DNA of 64,000 bases from Balaenoptera acutorostrata. Taxonomy: Eukaryota; Chordata; Mammalia; Artiodactyla; Balaenopteridae. The position numbers were made by a program, and so were the translations under genes. The notes beneath the pieces were generated by a model. The model made no database searches. It saw only the letters and a program-made list of their open reading frames with translations, and was not told the origin of the DNA. This document shows, piece by piece, positions 24,860 to 37,331 of the stretch; positions within the stretch are counted from its first letter, which is position 1, and every line of letters begins with the position of its first letter. Location of the stretch: NCBI RefSeq assembly GCF_949987535.1, contig NC_080066.1, forward strand, positions 89,795,600-89,859,599, given 5' to 3'.

Positions 24860-25277
24860 TAAAGAAAAAAATGGTTCTGAAAAACCTAGGTGCAGGACAA
24901 GAATAAAGACGCAGACGTAGAGAATGGACTTGAGGACACGGGTAGGGGGAAGGGTAAGCTGGGATTAAGTGAGAGAGTGGCACTGATATATATACACTAT
25001 CAAATGTAAAATAGATAGCTAGTGGGAAGCAGCTGCATAGCACAGGGAGATCAGCTTGGTGCTTTGTGACCACCTAGAGGGGTGGGATAGGGAGTGTGGG
25101 AGGGAGACGCATGAGGGAGACGATGTGGGGATATATGTATATGTATAGCTAATTTACTTTGTTATACAGCAGAAACTAACACAACAATGTAAAGCGATTA
25201 TACTCCAATAAAGATGTTAAAAAAAAAAAGCAAAAAAAAAACCCAAACAAACAAAGAAAAAACAGAAATACTAAAGG

Positions 25278-27105
25278 AAATTCTTCAGGCTGAAAACAAG
25301 TGATCCCTGACAGTAATTTGAATCCAAATTAAAAAAAAGCACTGGTAAGGGTGATTATGTAATTATAAAAGACAGTATAAGTGCATTTTTTCTCATTTCT
25401 TTTCTTAACTGATTTTAAAAGCAACCATATAAAGCAATATGGGTATAATTTATCATATAAAAATTAAATGTAATATATTTGCAAATAACAGCACAAAAAG
25501 GTGGGTGGTAACAAAACTGTACTTGGCTAAGAAAATGACTGCAGATGGTAACTTAATCCCCCAGGAATAAATGATGAGAACCAGATATGTTTAATAAGAA
25601 AGTTAATACAACAAAAGCTATAAATATATGCTTGCTCTCTATTCCTCTCTCAGCTTCTTTAAAAAACATTAAATTTTATAAAGCAATAATTACAGCAATG
25701 ACATGTGTTTATAACTTTAGAGATATTATACGATTACATATAATGCAAAAAAGGGTGGAAAGGAATACATATATATAGAAACAGCATTTCTATAGCTCAA
25801 TGGAATTGTTAGTATAAATCTACAGCCGAATCTGAAAAGTTAAGATGTATATGGTAAGTACAAGAGCAACCACTAAGGAAATAACCCTCCAAAAATACTG
25901 AAAAAAATCACTAAAGAAATTAAAATGCATTACAAAATATTCACTTAATGCTAAAGAAAGCAATAAAGGAATAGAGGTATAAAAAAGATATGAAATACAC
26001 AGAACACAAAAGGAAAATGGCAGCTGTAAATCCAACTATATCAATAATAATATTAAATGTGAATGGATTAAACAATCCAATCAAAGGTGGAGAGTGTCAG
26101 AATGGAGATAAACAAGAGTTACTACATGCTGTCTAGAGAAGGCACACTTTAGATTCAAAGATACAAGCAGATTAAAATTAGAAAGATAAAGAAAGATATG
26201 TCATGCAAATCGCAACTGTAAGTAAGAGGGAGTGGCTATAATGATATCAGGGAGAGCACACTTTAAAACAAAAAAATGCTAGGAGAGGTAAAGAAGGATA
26301 CTTTATACTAGTAAAATGTTTAATAAATCGGAAAGATGTAATAATTATAAATATTTATGCACCTAATAGCAGAGTACCAAATTTTATCAAGGAAAACTGA
26401 CAGAAATAAAGGGAGAAATAGGGAATTCAAAAATAATAGTTGGGGATTCAACACCCTACTCTCAATAATAGATAAAACAATTAGGCAAAGATGAATAAAG
26501 CAACAAAAATTTTGAATACCACAATAAACCAACTAGACCTAACAGACATGTAGAACACTGCATTCATGAACAGCAGTGTATCTTTCTTAAGTACACACGG
26601 AACATTCTCCAGGTAAAGTATATGCTAGGCCATAAAACAAACCTGAATACGTTTAAAAGTATGGACAGAATACAAGTGTGTTCTCCAACAACAATGGAAT
26701 GAAATTAGAAATCAGTAAGAGAAAGAAACTTGGGAAGCTATAAATATGTGGAAATTAACATACTCCTAAATTATCAAATGGGTCAAAGAAGAAATTAAAA
26801 TGGAAATTAGAAAATACTTTGAAACAAATGAAAACAAAGACGCAACATACCAAAACTTACGGGATGCAAATTTATAGCTGTAAATGCCTATGTTAAAAAG
26901 AAGAAAGACCTCAAATCAGTAACATAACCTTCCCCCTTAAGACAATGGGAAAAAACAGAGAAAACTAAACCTAAAGCAAACAAAAGTAAGGGAATAATAA
27001 AGATTAGATCAGAACTTAATCAAATAAAGATTAGAAAATTAATAGAGAAAAATCAATGAAACCAAACACTGCTTCTTTGAAAAGATCAACAAAATTGATA
27101 ACTTT
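25278..27105 (+). mobile_element. Old L1M, second piece (ORF1 end, spacer, ORF2 endonuclease)
   Basis: Continues the element left at 18148: end of ORF1 and spacer ('cactggtaagggtgattatg', 'ataaaagacagtataagtgc'), then a degraded ORF2 start at about 26035 ('aataatattaaatgtgaatg') and endonuclease domain up to about 26720. Linker sequence follows to 27105. Many stops are present. It is interrupted by an MLT1 LTR at 27106. Confidence 0.8.
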
Positions 27106-27551
27106 TGTTGAGGGCTGAAAAATTACTCTCCACCCACCTTCCAATTGATATTCATTACAATCTCTGGAACTTGTGAATGATACTTTACATGGGAAAAGGT
27201 GTGGTTTTACATTACGGATCTAGAGAAGAAGAGCTTCAGCTGAATTATCCAAGATGTGGCCAAAAGGCTATTACAAGTGTCCTTATAAGATAGAGGCAGA
27301 GGAAGATTTGACAGATAAACAGGAGAACAGAGAGAGAAGGAGGTAAAATGACTACAGAGGTAACAAAGATGCCAAGGATAGCTGCAGCCACCAGAATCTA
27401 GGAGAGAGGCATAAAAGGAGTTCTTCCCTAAGGACTCCAGAGGGAGCATGGCCCTACAACACCTTGATTTCAGACAATGAGAGAATGAATTTCAGCTGTT
27501 TAGGCCGCCCATTTTGTGGTAATACTATGGCAGCCAGAGGAAATTAATACA
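27106..27551 (+). mobile_element. MLT1-type (ERVL-MaLR) solo LTR
   Basis: An LTR of 446 bp that starts TG (27106) and ends CA (27550-27551). Landmarks fit MLT1: 'gtccttataagatagaggca', 'cagccaccagaatctaggag', 'caccttgatttcagacaatg', 'aatttcagctgtttaggccg', 'ggcagccagaggaaattaat'. A likely 5-bp target duplication with one mismatch flanks it (27101-27105 and 27552-27556). Both sides are the same old L1M, so it inserted into that element. No internal viral sequence is present. Confidence 0.8.
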
Positions 27552-27752
27552 TCTTTAGCTATATTGACCAAGAGAAGAAGAAAGAAGACTCCAATTACTG
27601 GATTTATAAATGTAAGAGAAGTCATTACTAATGACACTACAAATATAAAAAAGGATTATAAAGCAATACTATGAATAATGTGTATCAACAAATTAGACAA
27701 CTTAAATGAAATGGATAAATTCCTAGAAGACCACACAACTATTAAAAGGTTT
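27552..27752 (+). mobile_element. Old L1M, third piece (ORF2 linker)
   Basis: Degraded ORF2 sequence between endonuclease and reverse transcriptase ('gtcattactaatgacactac', 'caacaaattagacaacttaa', 'ataaattcctagaaga'). It ends where a second L1M begins. Confidence 0.75.
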
Positions 27753-29030
27753 CTGCACCACTTAAAGTGGTAGAATGTTGATATCCATAGGGTGGGATGA
27801 GACACATATGTACAGTGTAACACCCAGAACCAGCACTACAAAAACTATACAAAGATATACACTCAAAAACACTAATAAATAAAGAAGAAATCCTAAAACA
27901 ATGTCCCAGTAATCCACAGACAAGCAGGAAAAGAGAAACAGAAGAAAGAGAATGAGAGGAAACAAGCAGAAAACAAATAAGAAAATGACTCTAAACATAT
28001 AAATATATTAGGTACTAACATATCAATGATTACCTTAAATGTAAATGGTCTAAATATACACCAATCAAAAGAAAGCAACTGGCATTTTGGATTTAAATAA
28101 ATTGACCCAACTATATGCTACTAACAAGAAACCAAAATTCAAAATTTACCACTCTGAATGAAGTGTAGAAAACTTATTTCAAATGGAAAGTAAAAAGATT
28201 TAAAAAGGTAAGCAAACATTAATAAAAAATGCACAAGTGGCTATATTAACATCTGATAAAGTAGACTTCAGAGCACAGAACGTTATTAGAGACAAATAAC
28301 AGTGATAGAATAACCATCCAAGAAGATATAATGGTCCTAAATGTGTATGTACTAATTGACAAAGCCTGAAAATACATGAAGCACAAACCAATAGAGCTGA
28401 AAGGAGGAATACACAAATCTACAATTGTAGTTGTGGGCTTCAGCACTCCCCCAATTCCAGCAAATCAGAAAATTAGTAGGAGATCTGAACAATACAATCA
28501 ATAGATCCAAGTGACATATACAGAAAAATCCACCTCAAAACAGCAAAGTACACTTTTTTTTTTCAAGTGCTTATGTTATATTCACCAAGATTGACCATAT
28601 CTTGGCCCATACAACATACTTTACAAATTTAAAGAATTGAAATCATACAGAATATGTTCTCTGACCTTAATGGAATCAAACTAGAAACCAATAATGAAAA
28701 GACAATAGAAAAATTTGTAAACAACATACATATAAATAACCCTGGTTCAAAAAAAGAAGTCTATTTAAAACACATATAATTGGGTAAAAATGAAAATACA
28801 ATATATCGAAATATGTGAGATGCAGCATATGCAGTTCTGAGAGGGAAATTTATAATGCTTACATTAGAAATGAAGAATGGTCTTATTCAATAATCTAAGT
28901 TCCTACAGAAAGAAACTAGAAAAAGAGCAAAAAAAATAGCAAGTAAAAAAGGGAAGTAATAAATAATAGAAATAATGATATTAAAAATAAAAAAGCAGTA
29001 GAGAAAAATCAATGAAACCAAAAGCAGTGT

Positions 29031-29169
29031 TTTGTTGTTTGGTTTTTTGTTTGTTTGTTTGTTTGCCATGCCATGCAGCATGCAGGGTAGCTCCCCAACC
29101 AGGGATCGAAACCCTGCTCCCCTGGAATGGAAGCATGGAGTCTTAACCACTGGACAGCCAGGGAGGTCC
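29031..29169 (-). mobile_element. Short CHR-1-like SINE
   Basis: A short tRNA-derived SINE (139 bp) read on the minus strand: 'ctccctggctgtccagtgg' head, B-box region 'ggtttcgatccctggttgg', then a body ending 'catgccatggcatggc'-like and a (CAAA)n tail seen as (GTTT)n at 29041-29066. It is flanked by a 13-bp duplication with one mismatch (29018-29030 and 29170-29182). It is shorter and of a different subtype from the 300-bp SINEs elsewhere in the window. Confidence 0.88.
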
Positions 29170-30086
29170 CCAAAAGCAGGGTATTTTTGTTTTTTTTTTT
29201 AATTAATAAACCTCTAGCAAGCTTGACAAAAATTAAAAGAAAGAATATACATATCAATAACAGGAATGACAAAGGGGGTATTACAACATACCCTGCAGCC
29301 ATTAAAAGGATAATAAAGGAAAAATACAAATAATTTTACACAAATAATTTGACAATTTTTCTCGAAACCCACAAACCACCAAAACTCAACCAAGATGAAG
29401 CAGAGATTCTGAAAAGTACTATAACCATTTAAAAAATAGAATTCATAATTTAAATCTCTAGGAAAAGAAATCTCTACATTCAGATGGTTTCACTGGAGAC
29501 TTTTACAAAACATTTAATGGAAAATTAACACCAGTTCTACACAATCACTTCCAGAAAATAGAAGAAGAGGGAACACTTGCCAACTCATTTTATGAGGCCA
29601 GTATTACCTTGATATTAAAACTACACCAAGAAAACACAAAGAAATAAAACTACAGATCAGTATCTCTCTAAAACTTAGACAGAAATTTTCAACAAAATAC
29701 TGGCAAACCAAATCCAATAATGTATAAAAAGAATTATATACCGTTATCAAATGGAATTTATTCCAGATATGCATGGCTGGCTCAATTAGAAAACCTATTA
29801 ATGTAATCCACTACATCAACAGGCTAAGGAACAAAAATTGAATGATTATATCAATTAACACTGAAAAAACACTTGACAAAATCCAACACCCATTCGTGAT
29901 AAAAGTTTGGAATACAGGAAATTACTTCAATTTGATAAAGAATATGTAAAAATAACCTACAGCTAACAGTATATTTAATGATGAAAAACAGAATGCTTTC
30001 CCCTAAGATCAGGGACAGGGCAAAAATTTCTGTTCTCATAACTATTCAACATAATACTGGAAGTTCTAGCCAGCATAATAAGGCAA

Positions 30087-30142
30087 ATAAATGAATATAT
30101 ATACAAAATATATAAAAAATATAAATGAATATATATACAAAA
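30087..30142. repeat. 22-bp direct repeat
   Basis: The 22-base AT-rich unit at 30087-30108 recurs exactly at 30121-30142, with 12 bases between. It lies inside the second old L1M. Confidence 0.9.
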
Positions 30143-30919
30143 ATCATACAGATTGGAAAGAAAGAAAGAAAGCTGCTCTCATTTGCAGAAGACATGACTG
30201 TGTACATAGAAAATCCAAAGAAATCTACAAAAAAATCTAAATTTATAAGTGCTTCCAGCAATGTCACAGGATACAAAATCAACATACAAATACCAATCAC
30301 ATTTCTATATACTAATGCTGTCCATGTGGAAACAAATTATTTAAATTATAATTACTCCAAAGAAAGTGCAACGCTTAGATATTACTTAATGCAATCCTTA
30401 AAAATGCAATACTTAACAAAACTGTTGTGGGATCTCTGTGCTGAAAATCATAAAATGGTGATGAAAGACATCAAAGACAACCTAAATAAATGGAAAGACA
30501 TACCATATTCATGGAATGGAACACTCATCATAATAAGGATATCCATTCTCCCCAAGTTGATCTATAGGTTTAATGCAATTCCTATCAAAATCTCAGTAAG
30601 TTTTTTAAGAAAGAAATAATGTTATTTTAAAATTTGTATGGAAAGACACAGGGCTTAATATAGCTAAAACGATCTTGACAAAGAAGAATAAAGTGAAAAG
30701 AATTACTCTACCCGATATTAAGGTTTACTATATAGCCACATTAATCAAGCTCTGTAGTATTAGTGGAGGAATTGACACATAGACTAATGCAGCAGAATAC
30801 AGAATTCAGAAATAGACCCAAAATGCTCAACTGTTTTTTGAAAAAAGTGAAAGAGCAATTTAATGAAGGATAGCCTTTTCAACAAATGGTTGTTGGAACA
30901 ACTGGATACCATAGGCAAA

Positions 30920-30937
30920 AAAAAAAAAAAAAAAAGA
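30920..30937. repeat. A-run inside the old L1M
   Basis: A run of about 18 adenines in the ORF2 C-terminal region of the second old L1M. It is not at an element end, so it is probably a slippage product and not a retroposition tail. Confidence 0.7.
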
Positions 30938-31355
30938 ATCTCAATCTAAAACCTTACATCTTATACAAAAATTAACTCAATACAGACCACAGATGTAAAT
31001 GTACAACACAAAACTATAAAACTTTTAGAAATAACCATAGGAGAAAATCTTCTAGGTTTAGGGCTAGGCAAAGAGTTTTTAGACTTGACATCTAAAGAGT
31101 GATCCATTAAAAAAAAAAAGTTGGTAAAATTAAAAACTTAAAATTGATAAATTTTAAAACTTTTGCTCCATGAAATACCATGTGAAGAGGATGAAAAGAT
31201 TAGCTACAGACTGGGAGAAAATATTTACAAACCACAAAAACAAAATAGGACTAATATCCAGAATATAAAGAAATCCCAAAATTCAATAGTAAATTTTTAA
31301 AATAAAAAATAGTAAATCCAAATAGAAAATATACAAAGTACATTAACAGAGATTT

Positions 31356-31383
31356 CTGAAGAGGATATACTGAAGAGGATATA
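31356..31383. repeat. 14-bp perfect tandem duplication
   Basis: CTGAAGAGGATATA occurs twice in a row inside the ORF2 C-terminal part of the second old L1M. Confidence 0.95.
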
Positions 31384-31505
31384 CAGATGGTAAATAAACA
31401 CATGAAAAGAGATTCATTATCCTTAACCATCAAGGAAATGCAAATTTAAACCAAATGAGGTATAACTACACACTACACACACAGCTATAATAAAAAATAG
31501 AGAAG

Positions 31506-31750
31506 AAAAGCAGTAGACTTATTTAAAATACAATTTATAGGTAGAGTCAAGTGTATATACGCATGGAGAGACGTCTAAAGTGATCACCAAGTGTGAAAAC
31601 TAGTTATTTCTGGGTGGAGGGAATCTGGCTGAGTTATGGCTATTTCTTCATATTTATTTGTAGTAATTGAACTTTTACAATGTATTGTTTCAGAGATCAT
31701 AAAGTCATTAATTTGGAAATATCAATAAAGAATAAAATAAGCAATAATTC
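31506..31750 (+). repeat. Unclassified ancient interspersed repeat
   Basis: The pattern 'tagttatttctgggtggagg', then 'attgaacttttacaatgtat' resembles a common old repeat 3' end whose family I cannot name with confidence. A related pattern occurs at about 44640-44780. Confidence 0.35.
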
Positions 31751-32999
31751 TACTCAGCTAACCTAGTCAGATTTGGCATGTGACAGAAGAGAGCCACACA
31801 TGCTGACCTTCATCCCTTCTGGTCCTCAGATCTTGATCTGGGGCAGTGCATACCACTTTCTTCGGTAGACCCTTAGGGCACAGTGGAAATTGTTTACTCC
31901 TTTTGTTCCTTAAAGATAACATTCAGTCAAACTGAGGGCTAGTGACAGCAATTGCTGTTTAAGGTAACTGTCACTCATTTTATACAATTTCCAAAGTATT
32001 TGGAAAATTGTGTGAAAAAAGTTTTTAAACAAATAAACATAATGGAGTCATTGCTCCACAGCAGCATTTAAGTGTTTTCTTTCATCACTTGCTTTTGTTG
32101 TTGTTATTGTTATTCTATTTACAGACATCCCAGGGAGGAGTTGGACAATCCACGGTTGCCCACAGTATGGCACAACCTATATACACTTTCATTAATATAT
32201 AAATCATTCTGTATGTTCCTTCAGTTGTAAAATACAGACAGCAATTCCCACCTTGCAGGTTTTACTGTGAACATTAGATAATCTGCCAGTAAAAAGCTGG
32301 ACAGAGTGATTAGTTTTATTTATAGGGATTATCCTTCTAGACTGGGAGCTCCTCTAAGGCAGGATCTGTGACCTACCCATTTCTAATGGATATGAATTTG
32401 CATCACAACTCAGAGGTATGTGAATATGACTTTTTTTAATGTTTTAAATTCAAATTAAATATTGTTCCAAATCCTCACTAGAAGTCTGCCCTGCTCACCA
32501 CTGTCCAGTACTTTTCAGTAGTCCCACGATGTTTAGACTATACAGAAATGTAGAGAGTGATCTCTGGTTTTAGTTCTTTGAGCTAGTTGTTGAGAAGCTT
32601 ACTATAACCAAATTCAAGTGGTGCTATTAAAGACAAGAACACCTCTGCTCACAGAAACCTCTTCCCTATGCCTCATTTGGCCAAGGCCCTTTAACTACCA
32701 TGTTTCTCAAGACTAGCGGCTCTTCTGTGCCACATCTTTCCATGCCCTTTCCCTGGTCCTTCCACCTCTTGGGACATAGTTTCAGCCACCTCTTGGTTCC
32801 TGGTCCACAGTCCAACCCTTTATCTCCCTGAATCTGGACTTTCTAAATCACAAGTCTTTGAGATCTTTCTCAGAACATAAGAAGGCCTAGAACCCAGAAT
32901 AGTACCATCTCACTTCTTGAAGTATGTGTGTGTGTGGCAGGGTGGGAGTTTATAATGAACCCACAGAAAAACAAAACCACCACTTTTTTCAGGTTATCC
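31751..32999. other. Single-copy DNA with faint MIR/L2 traces
   Basis: No gene was recognised. About 32205-32330 resembles the 3' half of a MIR ('agttgtaaaatacagacag', 'aacattagataatctgcc') and 32335-32390 an L2 end start ('tagactgggagctcctctaa'). A short (GT)n tract lies at 32923-32935. Confidence 0.45.
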
Positions 33000-33098
33000 C
33001 ACCATTCACTTTTGTATCCCCAATGCCTAACATAGGCCTAATACTCTATGCCTGGTATAGAGTAGGCACCCATCAATATTTAATAAGTGTGCAAATGG
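33000..33098 (+). mobile_element. L2 LINE 3' end
   Basis: 'tttgtatccccaatgcctaa', 'gcctggtatagagtaggcac' and 'atcaatatttaataagtgtg' follow the terminal order of the L2 3' UTR. It is heavily 5' truncated, as usual. Confidence 0.8.
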
Positions 33099-35439
33099 AC
33101 CACAGGCAACACAGGTGAACTCTCATTAGGCATGCCAACTGTAAGATCCTAGAACACAGCTAGCACACTGTTCACTTAATTTTTTATTAAGCATACATGT
33201 CATAAACCTGCTCACCTCCTTGGCTATGCCACTGAAAGTCCCACGTCTTAAAGATAAGGTTAGCCAAACTTCTTCAAGCAAGTTGACAGGACACCCAGCA
33301 CCTGGAGGACTCTGTTACTTTACACTCATCTCGGTAAATACACACGTCTTAGGAAGCCAGACAAATGACTGATTGTCATGTTAGAACAGTATAATAAAAC
33401 TTCAGCTATTGAGAGCTATGTTTTCAAAATAATTCTTAAAGTTTCACAATATCATTAAACTTTTAACCATTTTGAATGAATATCTTTCTAGAATACATTA
33501 TGTATATCCCTGCTGTCTTGAGCAAATCACAGCAAACATTATTTAACCTTTCTGTGACAATTTAATGTAATCATTACAAACATTCATTATTCCAGCCCAT
33601 AGAAACAGTGGTGCCTTCTGGGCACTTTGGAGTAAATTGTGTTATTTACACGGCAGGAAATGACCCTGACTGCTGGATATTCCTAAACCCACAAGATCTG
33701 TCTTTCATAATTTTGGGGTATTTTTTTTTCTAAGCATTTTTCTCACTCCTTGCTTGATAATGGGAAATGATGCTTTTTTGGATGTCTTTCCTTCATAATT
33801 CTTAATTATTTTGTAGCTAAATTGCTAAAGCTTAGAATATGGGAAACTAGCCTCTTTTTTTTTTTTTATTTAGGAATACAAAGAACAAATAGTTTCTGAT
33901 TTTCATGGGGCTTGTATTTTGTCAGCTATTCTTGCTAAAAAGGATGTTCAATTTAGGTTCCTTTGGGTTCATAGCTATGTGGAGGCCATGATGTTGCAGA
34001 TAGCTAACTGACGTGTATTTACATGGTACTTGTACTTTTCAGAATAACGTCATGGCTTTGAACCATTTGCTTCTCATACTGGCCCTGTATTATTTTATAT
34101 GTTTTATAGATGAGAAGTTGCAGTTTAGAAGGTCCACATCCCCTTAGTCAATGTAGGGGCTCCAAACTTTATCCCTTGCCTATTGACACCAAAGCCTGAC
34201 ACAGTTCACAGCAAACTACAGATGTTCTGGTCTATTAAAAACTAATTGACCCGACACAGTCTGATAATCTCACACAAATGATGAAATGGCTGATGGAATT
34301 TTTAGATTCAGACTATTTCTTCTCATATATTTTGAATCAAATCTCAACTATTAATCCAGCTACACACATGCACACTAACTAGAAGTTTGGGAGCTAGAAG
34401 AAATTAAGCAATGGCAAATAACACCAAGAAGTAAGCAAATATTAGATGGATAGATTGGTAGAGACATAAATGGATAAGAAACTTTGTTTATGGTGATTAC
34501 TACATTTCCTCCATCAATGGTTATGATAAATGACAGCATTGGTTCCCCATTGGTTGTTAGTTTCTGGGAGTGTCTCTAACCCTTGTTTATTCACTTAACC
34601 CTGCTCACATCTCTGCTAGTGCTCCCCCATTATTCATTTTTTATTTGCACAGTCTGGGGTTAACTTTTTTCCTGCTAGGACCCAGGTTGAGGCAGCCCTG
34701 TTTCCTTAAAGCATCATGAAAGGTTGCTGAAAGTTCATGTAGACTTAGAAGAGGAACATTTAGCATAGAGATGGGGGGGAGGGTCATGAGAAACCATCAG
34801 ATCCCTGAAGAAGTTTCAATTTCTTATGACTTTTCCATTCCAGGAGGCATGTCTATGATTTTCCACCTTATTCTGTGATGTCCCTGTATCCTTGCAATCC
34901 CCATTCTCACCCCTCCACTACTGTCATGTACATGCAAATATTTTTTCCTGATGGATATTTACTCTCTGTGTTTGCAATTTCTTAGGTTTAGAATCTTCTT
35001 TCATCTTTCTGTATTTAATGTTCAGAACACAAACACATCTCTGAAAACAAGAGGATCAAGTTCTCAGAATAAGCATCCCGAAGATCATCTATTTGTCTAT
35101 GCCAAACTACACTCCATATTCAGCATGTGCAAAATTGACACATTCATGAGAGAAAGACTGAGAGTAATAAGATGGGTGTATAACAGCAGAGCACCTTCCT
35201 TATCAGTACAGATATCCAAGTATTTCAGATCATTCTGAACTGTGGCCAGAAGCTAACATTTCTGAACAACCATATTCTGGCTCTGTCTAGCTGTCCTGGC
35301 CTTACCTCTCAGATAAGATCTACTTTCTCACTGTGCTCATAGATCACAGAATGCAAGAATGGATTATGCTGAGGACCTACCTACTCTAGTTCCTTCATTT
35401 AATAAATGAGGGCTTTACTTAAAGCCCTACAATGCTGTG
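33099..35439. other. Single-copy DNA, no gene recognised
   Basis: One weak antisense MIR trace lies at about 34085-34200 ('atgagaagttgcagtttaga'). Short T-runs occur at 33720-33730 and 33855-33870. The frame 34951-35238 (95 codons) has no recognisable domain. Confidence 0.5.
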
Positions 35440-35680
35440 CTGGGTAGGCAGGTGCAGTGCTTAAGGGCTGGATCATGGAGTCAGGTTTCCTGGGAGTTTG
35501 AAACATGGCTCATCACTCAACTGTGTAAACTTAGACAAGTTTACTTAGCTTGTCTGTGCTTAAGTTTTCACATCTGTATAATGAGGATAATGTATCTACA
35601 ACAGGGGTGTTGTGAGAATTAAATGAGATAATATCTAAAAAGGGCTTTACAACACACATTTATAATCAGTAAATGGGATT
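35440..35680 (+). repeat. MIR SINE
   Basis: A well-preserved MIR: 'aggtgcagtgcttaagggct', 'atggagtcaggtttcctggg', 'caactgtgtaaacttagaca', 'gttttcacatctgtataatg', 'gttgtgagaattaaatgaga'. Confidence 0.9.
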
Positions 35681-35744
35681 AGGATGCTGGAAGGAAAATT
35701 AAGTCATATATTTTCATGAAGAATTAATCCTTAATAACTCTACA

Positions 35745-35890
35745 GGAAACATCTTCTTTGCAGATGATGAACCTGAGGCTCACAGAGTTTAAGTAACTTG
35801 CGCAGTCACAAAGTTCTTGCTCAGTGGAAAAGATACAAACCCAGATCTCCCTGAGCCTAAAACCCATGCTGTGACCTCTTTATTCTGAGT
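35745..35890 (-). repeat. MIR SINE
   Basis: Reverse-strand MIR core: 'gatgaacctgaggctcacag', 'aagtaacttgcgcagtcac', 'caaacccagatctccctgag'. It lies 65 bp from the + strand MIR before it, making an inverted pair. Confidence 0.85.
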
Positions 35891-36099
35891 TTTTCAGCTC
35901 CTCCCATGGCCCTTCCCAATATTCAGTCAATATCCCTGCGGTTCATTTTCCTCAGGTTATTTTTGGCTATTCTCTCCCCTCTATTTCAGATATCCTATTT
36001 AAACTAGCACAACCACACATCAGAGAACCCTTCCTTTGCCTTATTTTTCTTCATACTACTTATCATTACCTGACATCACATAATATATTTATTTTCCAT

Positions 36100-36262
36100 A
36101 TTCCCGCTGAGACAGTAAACTCCACATAAATAAGGATTTTGTTCAGTTTTGTCCATTGCTGTATCCAAGTTTCCATAGCCTGTAAAATTATGCAGCCTAG
36201 AAGTTTATAGGTGTTCAAAAATATTTTTGATGATATATGAATGAATGAATAAATTAATGATT
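36100..36262 (+). mobile_element. L2 LINE 3' end
   Basis: 'gacagtaaactccacataaa', 'cattgctgtatccaagtttc', 'ataggtgttcaaaaatattt' and the terminal 'atgaatgaatgaataaatta' fit the L2 3' UTR order. Confidence 0.8.
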
Positions 36263-37317
36263 GGATGAATGAAATGCTGTCTCTCAACAAATACTGTAAA
36301 TAAATGCATTCAACAAGAACGCTCCACATACCTATTTTCACTTTTCAGGCTCATAGGTACAACCATTTACCAGCACATAAAACCCACACACCAGAGAGAT
36401 CCCCTTTACTATGCTCTTCCATTTAAAATTATTTTCCATATCAAACAATTGTACACAGAGAAGTAAAAACACTTTCTACCATTTTGATTATGTTCTATTC
36501 CTACTTAAAAATTTACTATGTTTGACATTTGCTAGCACACCTCAACTCTAACCTGCTAATCATGGCATTCCTGGCTCTTTGCTAGCTTCCCCATTTTGTT
36601 TCAAAACTAACTGTTCTCATTTCTTGGTATGTTTCAAATTCTAATTATTGTTGCCTATTTTATATTGAACATAACTATACAGACTTGAATTTGCCTAATG
36701 AAAACTTTCATTTCTTCCTATCACATAGCCATTCAACTTCAAATCAATTCTTCCTAAAGAGCTGGGTCCCAAAAGATCATTACAAACCATTTGTTTTTTA
36801 TTTCTGCATGGCACTATAAAAAAGAAAATTAAATTGTCCCAGTTCTTGCCTTCCAGGTTCTCACAATTTTAACACAAATAGTGATGGGGTAAGAAGACAG
36901 TTGTATTGGAACACAAAAAACACACGAATAACAAGTTCAGGAGTTGATACCATGAAAGGTAAGATAATGTTGAGAGTGTAGTAAAACTGCCCTGTCAACC
37001 AGCCTAGATATGCAACAATGAGATGTCCTAGTCTCTGGGTTTCACTGTTTGCTATCTCTTCTACTTTAAATCCTCTTCCACTTTTTAAATTTCTCCCCAG
37101 ACGGCTTCTCAAATTCCAAGCTCCACTCAGGCTTGGAGGTTCTCATTTATCAGGTAGCTCACAAAACAAAGGAACTCAGTACAGCATTGTGAGTGTCCAT
37201 AAGTGCCTGTTTGTGTACGTGTTTCTAGCGTGTTTGAAGTTTACAATGAGAAGTTTCAAGAAGGTAATATACGGCTACTACATCCTCAAAAAATCTATGA
37301 TCAAGAGGATTAATTAT
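36263..37317. other. Single-copy DNA, no gene recognised
   Basis: No gene. About 36835-36900 faintly resembles an antisense L2. The frame at 37018-37383 (121 codons) runs from single-copy DNA into the L1 at 37332, so it is not a conserved protein. Confidence 0.5.
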
Positions 37318-37331
37318 AGACAACAGCTATT
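37318..37331. repeat. Target-site duplication, left copy of L1 at 37332
   Basis: AGACAACAGCTATT pairs with AGACCACAGCTATT at 44549-44562 (13 of 14 identical), bounding the minus-strand L1. Confidence 0.92.

Larger units (their letters stand above)
18149..25263 (+). mobile_element. Near full-length L1 retrotransposon (7.1 kb)
   Basis: Autonomous-type LINE-1: GC-rich 5' UTR (18149-20122), ORF1 (20123-20990), short spacer, ORF2 (21036-24859), and a 3' UTR with AATAAA at 25207-25212 and an A-rich, C-interrupted tail. A perfect 14-bp duplication flanks it. It runs to the element's own 5' end, so reverse transcription was complete. Stops and frameshifts in both ORFs make it inactive. It is close in sequence to the minus-strand copy at 37332-44548. 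The host is an older L1M. Confidence 0.96.
27753..31505 (+). mobile_element. Second old L1M (spacer and ORF2)
   Basis: Starts in the inter-ORF spacer ('aaaactatacaaagatatac', 'acaatgtcccagtaatccac') and enters ORF2 at about 28020 ('caatgattaccttaaatgta'). The endonuclease, linker and reverse transcriptase follow in order; the RT catalytic box is readable as FAEDM (30184-30198, D to E) in a 164-codon frame at 30125-30619. It ends in the ORF2 C-terminal region near 31505 without a 3' UTR. It is interrupted by a SINE at 29031. Confidence 0.82.

Noticed and set aside
18149..25263. Possibility of an active L1
   Set aside because: ORF1 stops at codon 27 and again at 20614; ORF2 stops at 21291, 21483 and later, with indels. 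The minus-strand copy is likewise broken.
30920..30937. A-run as evidence of a retroposon end
   Set aside because: L1M ORF2 sequence continues on both sides in the right order and no flanking duplication is present.
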